Positions 9,194-15,159 of a DNA stretch of 29,662 nucleotides are shown here, piece after piece; within the stretch, counting starts at the first letter, position 1; every line of letters starts with the position of its first letter. This DNA is from an uncultured Collinsella sp. (GTDB taxonomy: Bacteria; Actinomycetota; Coriobacteriia; Coriobacteriales; Coriobacteriaceae): contig CAKTWK010000025.1 of the NCBI GenBank assembly GCA_934630735.1, positions 1 through 29,662 on the forward strand, in the 5' to 3' direction. A program made the position numbers and the translations under genes. Below the pieces are notes generated by a model. That model did no database searches and was not told the DNA's origin. It saw nothing but the letters and a program-made list of their open reading frames with translations.

Positions 9194-9244
9194 ACTGCAG
9201 CGGCTTTGGGTATTTCAATCGAAACCTCAACCGATTGGAGACCC

Positions 9245-9490
9245 ATGACTACTGATCACGAGCTCGCGCTGTACGTTATGACCGGCTGCCCGTATTGCAT
9301 AAAGGTCAAGCGCTTCCTGGCCGATAACGGCGTGACCATTCCCGAGCGCAATATCTCGACCGATTCCGATGCCGAGCAGACACTCATCGCCGTCGGCGGA
9401 AAACGCCAGGTTCCCTGCCTGTTCATCGACGGAAAGCCGCTCTACGAATCGAGCGACATCATCACCTGGGCACAAGAGCACCTGCTCTAG
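9245..9490 (+). CDS. Glutaredoxin family protein
   Basis: An 81-residue thioredoxin-fold protein with the dithiol active site TGCPYC (Cys15, Cys18), the cis-proline loop RQVPCLFIDGKPLYESSDI and an amphipathic C-terminal helix. It reduces protein disulfides or ribonucleotide reductase in related bacteria; the partner reductase is not evident here. The ATG at 9245 is chosen over an in-frame TTG at 9206 because GGAG lies four bases upstream and the protein then begins at the expected strand. It follows the XRE/TipAS gene by 51 bases, perhaps on one transcript. Its stop codon lies inside the first of two identical 32-bp direct repeats. A decayed copy of its 3' end occurs near 17103. Confidence 0.88.
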   Translation: MTTDHELALYVMTGCPYCIKVKRFLADNGVTIPERNISTDSDAEQTLIAVGGKRQVPCLFIDGKPLYESSDIITWAQEHLL

Positions 9491-9518
9491 CACTCATTGG
9501 GGACGCACTTAAATGAGT
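9487..9518. repeat. Left copy of 32-bp direct repeat flanking the accessory cassette
   Basis: Identical over 32 bases to 11658-11689. It begins CTAGCACTCATT, contains the stop codon of the glutaredoxin gene, and ends in AATGAGT, so ACTCATT and AATGAGT form a 7-bp inverted pair around GGGGACGCACTTA. It resembles the GGGGACGTTCTTAA hairpin repeats elsewhere in the window. Confidence 0.9.
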
Positions 9519-9547
9519 GGATAGGGATTCGGTTTCTTAAATTTATA

Positions 9548-9576
9548 GAACATATGTTTGCTCTCTGTGTTATACT
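9548..9576 (+). promoter_or_regulatory. Extended -10 promoter with overlapping LexA-type (SOS) box
   Basis: GAACATATGTTT at 9548-9559 fits the GAAC-N4-GTTY core of Gram-positive LexA boxes, with a perfect AACATATGTT palindrome inside. It sits exactly where the -35 element would be for the extended -10 TGTTATACT (TG at 9568-9569, TATACT at 9571-9576). LexA bound there would block RNA polymerase. Transcription would start near 9583, leaving a leader of about 190 bases before the next gene. Confidence 0.6.
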
Positions 9577-9621
9577 CATCCCAAGGCATGAGACTGGTCG
9601 AGAGCTCCTGCGGAGGTCCCC

Positions 9622-9651
9622 AATGACACGCTGGAGCGAGCTCGGTAAGTA
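9622..9651 (+). CDS. Possible nine-residue leader peptide
   Basis: A short frame encoding MTRWSELGK and ending TAA, with a strong GGAGGT Shine-Dalgarno at 9611-9616, five bases before the ATG. It lies inside the predicted leader RNA of the following gene, and the ribosome site is part of a CTCC-TGC-GGAG hairpin. It could be a regulatory upstream ORF. There is no run of one amino acid to suggest classical attenuation, and translation is not shown. Confidence 0.35.
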
Positions 9652-9775
9652 AGATCGGTGGTTACCGCACTCGCCCATCTCAGACAGGCTGCGCTCCTGT
9701 TCGCCGTCGCCATCAAAGAACGGCACTCACAATCAGACTGTTTCTTTTCCGTGAGTCACACAGGAGTGCATCGCT

Positions 9776-11062
9776 ATGGCAAAAAAGATACCAACCCTTT
9801 CACCCGACATTATTTCAAACACCTGCTCGGATATCAGCAGGATTGTCGAGGCCAAACACCTCGGCCAGAAAGGCATCGACCATGAGGCCTCTTCGGAAGG
9901 GGCTCTGCTCATCGGGCGCCGTCTCGAGCAAGAGATTGCCGGATACCCCATTTCCAATCTAAATGGCCTACTCTCGCCCATCGCTTGCCACCTCAAGCAG
10001 CACTTTAGCCCAAGCCTGGGCCCGACCTATCTCAAGCGTTGCATAAAGCTCGCACGAATTGTTCCGGAAGACATGGGTTTTCGACCGGAGCTTGATCTAG
10101 AACACTATCAGTCGCTCGCTCACATCGCCGACAAAGATCTGCGCTTAGATCTGATGAACGTTGCCGCGGATAACCATTGGAGCGCGTTGCGCATCGATCG
10201 TCATGCCCGTTATCGAAGCCCGCAGGACGTTTTGGATGCTTGGGAGCGCCGTACGCTTGAATCAAATCAAGAAGTGCGACGCTTCGCCCGCGCCTACACA
10301 GATGCCTGCGGGATCATTTCGCTCGATGAACTTATTGGGCTCTACAACTCCTGTGCCCCCAATCCAGTCTCGAGATTTGAGATAAATGAGACTATTTGGC
10401 AAATCAGGAACGAATCGGGGCAAATCGACAATCCCTGCATCATATCCAGAGATAGAAAACTCTATCTCATAGCGCCTGAGCTCGATGACGCTGTCGATGA
10501 AGCCCCTTATTACTATGATGACTACGGATACTCCTATCGAAAATATGAACGGCGCAGCGAATACACCGGTGAGATGCGCGCGCTGCGCGAACGGCGCGTT
10601 GGCATCAGAGCAGCAGCCATCTTCGCCGGTCACGAACGTCTTCCAATCAAAAGGCTCAGCTATGACGAAGTCATCTGCGGGCATATAAAGTGCAGTCGAT
10701 CTGCCGAACGACTCAAGCAGTACGTCCTGAGAGACCCTGAGCTCAAGGCATCTGATCTCCATGCAAGAGAAGATGAGTTCGATTTCATCATGACAAAGCT
10801 TTTGCGTTCCGTTGGACTCAACGGTATGCCGACAGCACAGCAAATAACCGAAGACGCGGCTTTCTTATTGATTGTCGTACGGCCCGAGTTTTACGAACGC
10901 AATAAAACAGCCGAGGTCTCCAAGCTCCTCTCGATAATCTATGAAGACGCTCCCCTCTGGGAGTTCAACGGACGTTCACATACCGAGCTAAAAAGCGAAG
11001 GAGTGGTGGAGCCCCCGGTGTCGGCTTTACATCGAGAAGTCCAATCAAAACAAGCCGCTTAA
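9776..11062 (+). CDS. Unknown protein with weak DUF1016-N-like N-terminal region
   Basis: A 428-residue soluble protein I do not recognise as a whole. Residues about 40-135 (ALLIGRRLEQEI, then FSPSLGPTYLKRCIKLARI, then LDLEHYQSLAHIADKDLR, then NHWSALRIDRHAR) follow the pattern of the DUF1016 N-terminal helical domain, which precedes a PD-(D/E)XK nuclease in YhcG-like proteins. No nuclease motif is obvious in the C-terminal 250 residues, which contain an acidic, tyrosine-rich patch (EAPYYYDDYGYSYRKYE). There is no signal peptide or membrane segment. The ATG has AGGAG nine bases upstream. A LexA-type promoter lies 200 bases ahead and a toxin-antitoxin-like pair follows on the same strand, so a DNA-damage or mobile-element role is a guess. 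Base use is more AT-rich than the neighbours. Confidence 0.7.
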   Translation: MAKKIPTLSPDIISNTCSDISRIVEAKHLGQKGIDHEASSEGALLIGRRLEQEIAGYPISNLNGLLSPIACHLKQHFSPSLGPTYLKRCIKLARIVPEDMGFRPELDLEHYQSLAHIADKDLRLDLMNVAADNHWSALRIDRHARYRSPQDVLDAWERRTLESNQEVRRFARAYTDACGIISLDELIGLYNSCAPNPVSRFEINETIWQIRNESGQIDNPCIISRDRKLYLIAPELDDAVDEAPYYYDDYGYSYRKYERRSEYTGEMRALRERRVGIRAAAIFAGHERLPIKRLSYDEVICGHIKCSRSAERLKQYVLRDPELKASDLHAREDEFDFIMTKLLRSVGLNGMPTAQQITEDAAFLLIVVRPEFYERNKTAEVSKLLSIIYEDAPLWEFNGRSHTELKSEGVVEPPVSALHREVQSKQAA

Positions 11063-11075
11063 GCCTATTAACTGC

Positions 11076-11104
11076 TTGCATTTTTGTCTACAAAACTGTA
11101 TACA
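11076..11104 (+). promoter_or_regulatory. Promoter and palindromic operator of the toxin-antitoxin-like pair
   Basis: TTGCAT (11076-11081) and TATACA (11099-11104) are separated by 17 bases. Two palindromes overlap the promoter: TTTTGT-CT-ACAAAA (11082-11095) and TGTATACA (11097-11104). Closely spaced palindromes on a promoter are typical for autoregulation by a ribbon-helix-helix antitoxin such as the one encoded at 11395. Confidence 0.5.
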
Positions 11105-11119
11105 AAAAGAGAGGCCCTT

Positions 11120-11386
11120 ATGGAGCTCATCGCAATCCACCCCCACGCCCTCAAACACGGGCTGACGGAGACGGATATTACCTGTGCCTGGAACTCCGCT
11201 TTTGCATGGTTCAGGCGTGATCTTGAAAACGGAGGTATCGATTACGTTCTCGTTGGACTTGATGGAAGAAACCGTCTCATGGAGCTCATCGCTCGATATT
11301 GCCCCAATCGAGATGGTTACATCATTTACCATGCCCTTGTCCCTCCTACGCGCAAAGTGCTCAGGGAAATCGGGGTCGATCGATAG
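11120..11386 (+). CDS. Putative BrnT/RelE-like toxin component
   Basis: An 88-residue protein starting MELIAIHPHALKHGLTETDI. The pattern of KHG near the start, a central strand with VGLDGRNRLMELIARY and a C-terminal YIIYHALVPPTRKVLREIG resembles small actinobacterial BrnT/RelE-fold proteins found with a ribbon-helix-helix partner. Such toxins cut RNA on the ribosome, but catalytic residues cannot be assigned here by eye. The ATG at 11120 has GAGAGG five bases upstream; an in-frame TTG at 11084 lies within the operator palindrome and is unlikely. The partner gene begins nine bases after its stop, the toxin-first order seen in brnTA. Confidence 0.6.
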   Translation: MELIAIHPHALKHGLTETDITCAWNSAFAWFRRDLENGGIDYVLVGLDGRNRLMELIARYCPNRDGYIIYHALVPPTRKVLREIGVDR

Positions 11387-11394
11387 GAGGCGCT

Positions 11395-11661
11395 ATGGAC
11401 GCTAAGCAGCTCGAAAAGATGATGGGGTTTGCCCCCGGAGAGTTGGAGAAAGCCGCGGAGGCATACGAAAAAGATGAGTGGCCGAAGGGCCGCACCATCA
11501 AGCTGGGAAGGCCGTTGATTTCCGATGAGCCAAGCGTTGTTTTATCGGCACGTGTGGGTGAGTCGGTTCTTGAAGCGTTTGACGCAAAAGCAAAGCGCAA
11601 TGGGCAAACACGCACGGAGCGACTCAGGGAGCTCATCACACTCGATGCAATGATTGCCTAG
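11395..11661 (+). CDS. Putative ribbon-helix-helix (CopG-like) antitoxin
   Basis: An 88-residue basic and acidic protein. Its C-terminal part (VVLSARVGESVLEAFDAKAKRNGQTRTERLRELI) reads as a beta strand followed by two helices, as in CopG/MetJ/Arc DNA-binding proteins; the N-terminal half would be the toxin-binding arm. In such pairs the antitoxin neutralises the toxin and represses its own operon. AGGAGG lies four bases before the ATG and overlaps the end of the preceding gene, so the two are probably translated together. The stop codon TAG lies in the right copy of the 32-bp direct repeat. Confidence 0.65.
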   Translation: MDAKQLEKMMGFAPGELEKAAEAYEKDEWPKGRTIKLGRPLISDEPSVVLSARVGESVLEAFDAKAKRNGQTRTERLRELITLDAMIA

Positions 11662-11689
11662 CACTCATTGGGGACGCACTTAAATGAGT
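11658..11689. repeat. Right copy of 32-bp direct repeat
   Basis: Identical over 32 bases to 9487-9518 and, like it, starting on the CTAG that holds the stop codon of the gene before it. The two copies bracket the three-gene cassette. It is directly followed by a long perfect hairpin repeat. Confidence 0.9.
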
Positions 11690-11692
11690 ACT

Positions 11693-11740
11693 CATCGGGG
11701 ACGTTCTTAAATGACCAGTCGTTTAAGAACGTCCCCGATG
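11693..11740. repeat. GGGGACGTTCTTAA-type hairpin repeat
   Basis: A perfect 19-bp inverted repeat (11693-11711 and 11722-11740, arm CATCGGGGACGTTCTTAAA) with a 10-base loop. It lies 12 bases past the stop of the minus-strand radical SAM gene and could end transcription from either side. A related copy is at 16007-16056. Confidence 0.85.
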
Positions 11741-11751
11741 GCGCGGTAATC

Positions 11752-12798
11752 CTATTCCTCGATCTCTTTCCAGCACTGAGGATCGGCTTCGTACATATCG
11801 CCTGTGTAACCATACGTCACAGCGGGGCAGCCGCGGCACCAGCCAAAAAGTTCGCATTTGGAGCACTTCTTGAACTTTTTAAAGTCGCGCTTTGCTTCCA
11901 TCTGCGGCGAAAAGAACAGCTCCTCGAGCGAGTTCTCGGCAACGTTGCCCACCTTGCTCTCCATGCGACGGCACGCATAGACGTCGCCCGTAGGCAGCAC
12001 CGTCATATGGCCCGTACCGCAATGGCAGCCGTCGTAAATCATGCCGGACTTGGCGCTCTTGGGGATGGTGAATTTGCCCTGCTCCCACAAAAGAAGCGTC
12101 CACAGGTGATCTTTGAGCTGAAAGAACGTTTTGCAGCCCGCAGTCTGATGAAACTCCATGCGCTCTTGCGCAGCCAGCAGCACGTCGCGATATTCCAGCG
12201 GCTCCAGATGGAACTCATCACGCTTTTGACCCGAGGTGGGGCAGTATCGTCCGAAAGCGAACACGTCGACTTCGAGGCTTGCCACAAGGTCGATGAGCTG
12301 CGGCAGCTCGACGGCATTCATGCTCGAAACCGTGTTCATAACGCCAACCCAGATACCCGCGCGCTTAAGGCATCCAATCGCACGTAAGGTCTCGGCAAAC
12401 GAACCGGGCTTACGAAAGTAATCGTGCGTTTTCTCGAGTCCATCGAGCGAAAGCTGGTATTTGCGGCACCCCAACTCTTTCATGCGGGCGCAGAACTCGT
12501 CGGTTAGGTGGAACGGATTGCCCATCACGCACCACATAAAACCCCGCTCGTGCAAAAGCTCGGCAAGGCGCCAAAAATCGGGATGGAGAATGGGGTCACC
12601 GCCCGTAACGTAAAAGTACGGCTGACGACCGATGCGTTCGCAGAGGGCCTGGGCCTGATCGACGACCTCGACCATCTGCTCCCACGGCATGCGCTTAAAA
12701 CCAGCGCAGGCACCGTTGGCGAAGATATAGCAATGTTTGCAACGCTGATCGCATTCATCCGTAATATGCCACTGGAAGGCAAACGCAGGCTTTTGCAT
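11752..12798 (-). CDS. Radical SAM/SPASM peptide-modifying enzyme, ACGX system
   Basis: A 348-residue enzyme. The radical SAM cluster motif CDQRCKHC uses Cys16, Cys20 and Cys23; YVTGGDP is the SAM-binding GGDP motif. The C-terminal third holds a SPASM-type set of cysteines (DGCHCGTGHM, YACRRM, CSKCELFGWCRGCP, DPQC) expected to bind auxiliary 4Fe-4S clusters. SPASM enzymes mostly modify ribosomally made peptides. The adjacent Cys-Gly repeat peptide and flavin/ferredoxin gene match what TIGRFAMs calls the ACGX system, so the peptide's ACGX repeats are the probable substrate. The chemistry is unknown; a thioether or other Cys-based crosslink is a guess. The ATG has GGGAG about seven bases upstream. 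It is the last gene of the operon. Confidence 0.88.
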   Translation of the reverse strand: MQKPAFAFQWHITDECDQRCKHCYIFANGACAGFKRMPWEQMVEVVDQAQALCERIGRQPYFYVTGGDPILHPDFWRLAELLHERGFMWCVMGNPFHLTDEFCARMKELGCRKYQLSLDGLEKTHDYFRKPGSFAETLRAIGCLKRAGIWVGVMNTVSSMNAVELPQLIDLVASLEVDVFAFGRYCPTSGQKRDEFHLEPLEYRDVLLAAQERMEFHQTAGCKTFFQLKDHLWTLLLWEQGKFTIPKSAKSGMIYDGCHCGTGHMTVLPTGDVYACRRMESKVGNVAENSLEELFFSPQMEAKRDFKKFKKCSKCELFGWCRGCPAVTYGYTGDMYEADPQCWKEIEE

Positions 12799-12843
12799 CG
12801 TGGGACTCCCTTAGTCGATGTTCAAACTGATGACGGTATTTGG

Positions 12844-13464
12844 CTACAGGCGCTCAACGGCGCCGACGGGGCAATTCTCTTCGCAGGCACCGCAGTGCAG
12901 GCAGTGCTCAGGCTCTATGCGATACGAGTCTCCCGGCTCGATGCACTTCTGCGGACAGTGCTCAAGACAGGTACCGCAACCGATACACGCATCGGAATCA
13001 ATACGAAAACCCTTAACGGGCGCGGGCGCCATGTCCTCGTCTAGGGTAAAGACAGCGCGCTCAATAGGACGAACCCCCAGGTTAAAGTAGTCGAGCACGA
13101 TGTTTTCGACCTTAAAGATAATGTTGATATCACGCGTATCACCGGGATAAACGTTGGCAAGATACGGCTGCTCGGCATAAATAACGTCACGCAAGTAAAC
13201 TTGCTCGGAATCCAAGGCGGGAGTGGCAACGCCGGACATGCGAATCATTTCGTTAAACCGCGTGTGGACGAGCGTTTGGACACGCCCATCGGCCATAAGC
13301 TGGCGGGCCATCTCTTTGCCGCGCGCCGTGAGGAAGTAGATGGCGCGGGACTCGTAATGCACAGCGCTCACACAGCGAATTTGCGGCGCGCCGTTTTCGT
13401 CCACAGTCGCCAGCGAGAGCGTCCCAGCAAGCTGCATCTTCTTGAGACAAGTCTGAGCATCCAT
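12844..13464 (-). CDS. Flavin-binding split barrel fused to 2x[4Fe-4S] ferredoxin, ACGX system partner
   Basis: A 206-residue fusion. Residues 1-125 are a pyridoxamine-phosphate-oxidase-like split barrel (LSLATVDENGAPQIRCVSAVHYE, then IYFLTARGKEMARQL). Residues about 155-206 are a bacterial ferredoxin domain with CIGCGTCLEHCPQKC and CLHCGACEENCP, giving two 4Fe-4S clusters. The natural reading is an electron carrier that passes electrons between a flavin and iron-sulphur clusters, perhaps to the radical SAM enzyme 45 bases downstream. It could also act on the modified peptide. AGGAGG lies close upstream of the ATG. It sits between the precursor peptide gene (24 bases) and the radical SAM gene, all on the minus strand. 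Confidence 0.85.
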   Translation of the reverse strand: MDAQTCLKKMQLAGTLSLATVDENGAPQIRCVSAVHYESRAIYFLTARGKEMARQLMADGRVQTLVHTRFNEMIRMSGVATPALDSEQVYLRDVIYAEQPYLANVYPGDTRDINIIFKVENIVLDYFNLGVRPIERAVFTLDEDMAPAPVKGFRIDSDACIGCGTCLEHCPQKCIEPGDSYRIEPEHCLHCGACEENCPVGAVERL

Positions 13465-13488
13465 TACGAGTCCCCTCCTAGCGATTGC

Positions 13489-13701
13489 CTACCGAGCGTC
13501 CGCAGCGCCGCAAGCGGTGCCGCAGGCCGGAGCAGCCTTGGGATCGGCGGAGCCGCAAGCAGGGGCGGCCGCGGGGTCGGCAGAGCCGCAAGCGGTGCCG
13601 CAGGCAGGCGCGGCCTTGGGATCTGCGGAGCCGCAGGCGGGGGCGGGATCGGCGGTACCGCAAGAAGCGAAGGCGGCAACGTTCTCGAGATTCTCGGACA
13701 T
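13489..13701 (-). CDS. ACGX-repeat precursor peptide
   Basis: A 70-residue peptide that starts MSENLENVAAFASCGTADPA. Its only cysteines are seven, each followed by glycine (positions 14, 23, 34, 38, 49, 60, 64), six of them in ACG-S/T/A units. Residues from 22 on contain a near-perfect 26-residue tandem duplication, also visible in the DNA as 78-bp units. The composition is almost only Ala, Cys, Gly, Pro, Asp, Ser, Thr and Lys. The ATG at 13701 has AAAGGAA five to six bases upstream; longer readings of the frame lack a ribosome site. It is the first gene of the operon with the flavin/ferredoxin fusion and the radical SAM enzyme, so it is the likely substrate. Whether a leader is cut off is not evident: no Gly-Gly site is seen. 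Confidence 0.85.
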   Translation of the reverse strand: MSENLENVAAFASCGTADPAPACGSADPKAAPACGTACGSADPAAAPACGSADPKAAPACGTACGAADAR

Positions 13702-13820
13702 GGCAATTCCTTTCGATTGGGGGCGGCTGGGCGAAGCTGCCCGGACGTAGACGCTTTTGCGCCTAAGCACATCATGCGAGGAATGCACCCCACCCAAAAG
13801 AAGGCACTAATCTATTAGCC

Positions 13821-13838
13821 AGTTACCAAAAAGTAAGT
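13821..13838. promoter_or_regulatory. Candidate HxlR operator in the divergent intergenic region
   Basis: AGTTACCAAAAAGTAAGT has the dyad TTAC-N6-GTAA, the kind of site bound by HxlR-family dimers. It lies between the divergent ACGX operon and the hxlR-like gene, upstream of a GATAAT -10-like box (13864-13869) for the regulator and near possible TTACTT/TAGATT elements for the operon. The assignment is by pattern only. Confidence 0.4.
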
Positions 13839-13899
13839 TGTAGCCGCGAGCGTCAGCAGCTGCGATAATGCAAGCAACCTACCCGATTGCGAGGTTACC

Positions 13900-14232
13900 A
13901 TGCTCACCAAAGAAGAACTGCCTCCCTGCCCTGTCGCTACGTGCTTTCAGCTCTTTGGCAACAAGTGGAAAATCTATATCATCCAGCAGCTCATTGAGCA
14001 GCCCCTGGGCTTCAACGCGCTACATCGCTCTATTCCCGGCATCAGTCAAAAGGTGCTCTCGTCAAACCTAAAGGAAATGGATGCCGCGGGACTTATTACG
14101 CGCACCGTCATTCCCGAAACGCCCATCCGTACCGAATACGCGCTGAGCGAGCTGGGTCAAAGCCTTATGCCCATCATCGATTCTCTTGTGGAATGGGGCA
14201 CCGACTACCAGCAGCTTGTGCGAAGCTCCTAG
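13900..14232 (+). CDS. HxlR family transcriptional regulator
   Basis: A 110-residue winged-helix protein. The N-terminal PPCPVATCFQLFGNKWKIYIIQQL matches the HxlR signature with the conserved Cys10, followed by LGFNALHRSIPGISQKVLSSNLKEMDAAGLITR (recognition region) and the wing RTEYALSELGQSLMPII. Several HxlR proteins (YodB, HypR) use this cysteine to sense electrophiles or disulfide stress; that may apply here but is not shown. It is divergent from the ACGX operon with a 198-base gap containing a dyad, so it probably controls that operon and itself. A strong terminator follows. Confidence 0.9.
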   Translation: MLTKEELPPCPVATCFQLFGNKWKIYIIQQLIEQPLGFNALHRSIPGISQKVLSSNLKEMDAAGLITRTVIPETPIRTEYALSELGQSLMPIIDSLVEWGTDYQQLVRSS

Positions 14233-14255
14233 CAGCTACGGGCTTTTGCAAATTG

Positions 14256-14296
14256 AGCGCCGTGGGGCATACCGCTCCACGGCGCTTACCTTTTTG
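14256..14296 (+). terminator. Intrinsic terminator after the HxlR gene
   Basis: A 10-bp stem AGCGCCGTGG (14256-14265) with CCACGGCGCT (14277-14286) and an 11-base loop is followed by TACCTTTTTG, a classical T tract. It separates the HxlR gene from the macrodomain/sirtuin pair. Confidence 0.85.
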
Positions 14297-14373
14297 TGCC
14301 TTCTTTTGAAGAAGCGGTCCGGGTTGCACACTGCTGTCAAACACGCCCAACTCAATTGGACAGGAGGTCAGCC

Positions 14374-15159
14374 ATGAATCAAGCCGAGCGTCGTATTTGG
14401 CTTATCGACGCATTGCTCAACGAGCGACCGGACGGGCGCGGCGTTGCTGTTCCCGCCGGAGCCAGCGAGCAGCGCGATTTGCTCAGGGCCCTCATGAACG
14501 TGCGGCCGCTCGAAGCGCTCGCGGCAGAGGTGCTCAACGTCCAGGATGCCTACCTGCAGCAGCGGCTTGTCGAGCGTGGCGGAGCGACCGATGCCCGCAC
14601 GCTCCCCTACCGAAATCGCATTGCCGTCTGGCGTGGCGACATCACATTGCTTAAGGCCGACGCCATCGTCAACGCCGCCAACAGCCAAATGCTCGGCTGT
14701 TTTGTGCCGGGACACCGCTGCATCGACAATGCCATCCACACATACGCCGGCATGCAGCTGCGCCTAATATGCGCCGGCCTCATGTGCAAACAAGGGCACG
14801 AGGAACCGACCGCACGCGTTAAGGTCACGCCAGCGTTTAACCTGCCGAGCAGCCATATCTTCCACACCGTCGGTCCCATCGTGCCCAGCCATAAGCCTGG
14901 CCCGCGCGAGGAATTACTGCTACGCCGTTGCTACACCAGCTGCCTGGAAGAAGCGACACGTCGAAAGCTCGACACGCTTGCATTCTGCTGCATTTCGACG
15001 GGCGTCTTTGGTTATCCCCAACAAGCTGCCGCGTGCGTTGCCATCGATGCCGTTCGTCATCATCTAGACCATAACGACCACAACCTTAAGGTGATCTTCA
15101 ATGTTTTTCTCGCGTCTGACGAGTCAATCTACCGCGACCTTCTCCAAGCAGATCGCTAA
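14374..15159 (+). CDS. Zinc-type macrodomain ADP-ribosyl hydrolase
   Basis: A 261-residue protein with an N-terminal helical extension (1-80) and a macrodomain from about residue 84 (WRGDITLLKADAIVNAANS). The block MLGCFVPGHRCIDNAIH (Cys109, His114, Cys116, His122) is the signature of the zinc-containing macrodomains linked to class M sirtuins. Known relatives remove ADP-ribose from target proteins, reversing the neighbouring sirtuin. AGGAGGT lies four bases before the ATG at 14374. The stop lies 59 bases inside the next gene in another frame, so the two are tightly coupled. Confidence 0.9.
   Translation: MNQAERRIWLIDALLNERPDGRGVAVPAGASEQRDLLRALMNVRPLEALAAEVLNVQDAYLQQRLVERGGATDARTLPYRNRIAVWRGDITLLKADAIVNAANSQMLGCFVPGHRCIDNAIHTYAGMQLRLICAGLMCKQGHEEPTARVKVTPAFNLPSSHIFHTVGPIVPSHKPGPREELLLRRCYTSCLEEATRRKLDTLAFCCISTGVFGYPQQAAACVAIDAVRHHLDHNDHNLKVIFNVFLASDESIYRDLLQADR

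Noticed and set aside
9650..9685. T-box-like GGTGGTTACCGC in the leader of the unknown gene
   Set aside because: It has one base more than the usual TGGNACCGC core, forms a simple CGGT-GGTT-ACCG hairpin, and no specifier stem or aminoacyl-tRNA/amino-acid gene is nearby.
9487..11689. Prophage or integrative element
   Set aside because: No integrase, structural phage gene or tRNA attachment site is present; only repeats and accessory genes are seen.
13489..13663. CRISPR-like periodic repeats
   Set aside because: The periodicity is coding (78-bp units in the peptide gene), with no spacer-repeat pattern or cas genes.
13464..13793. Proline-rich and arginine-rich open frames on both strands over the ACGX peptide gene
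   Set aside because: They are by-products of the GC-rich repeat in the peptide gene; only the frame with a ribosome site and Cys-Gly units fits the operon.
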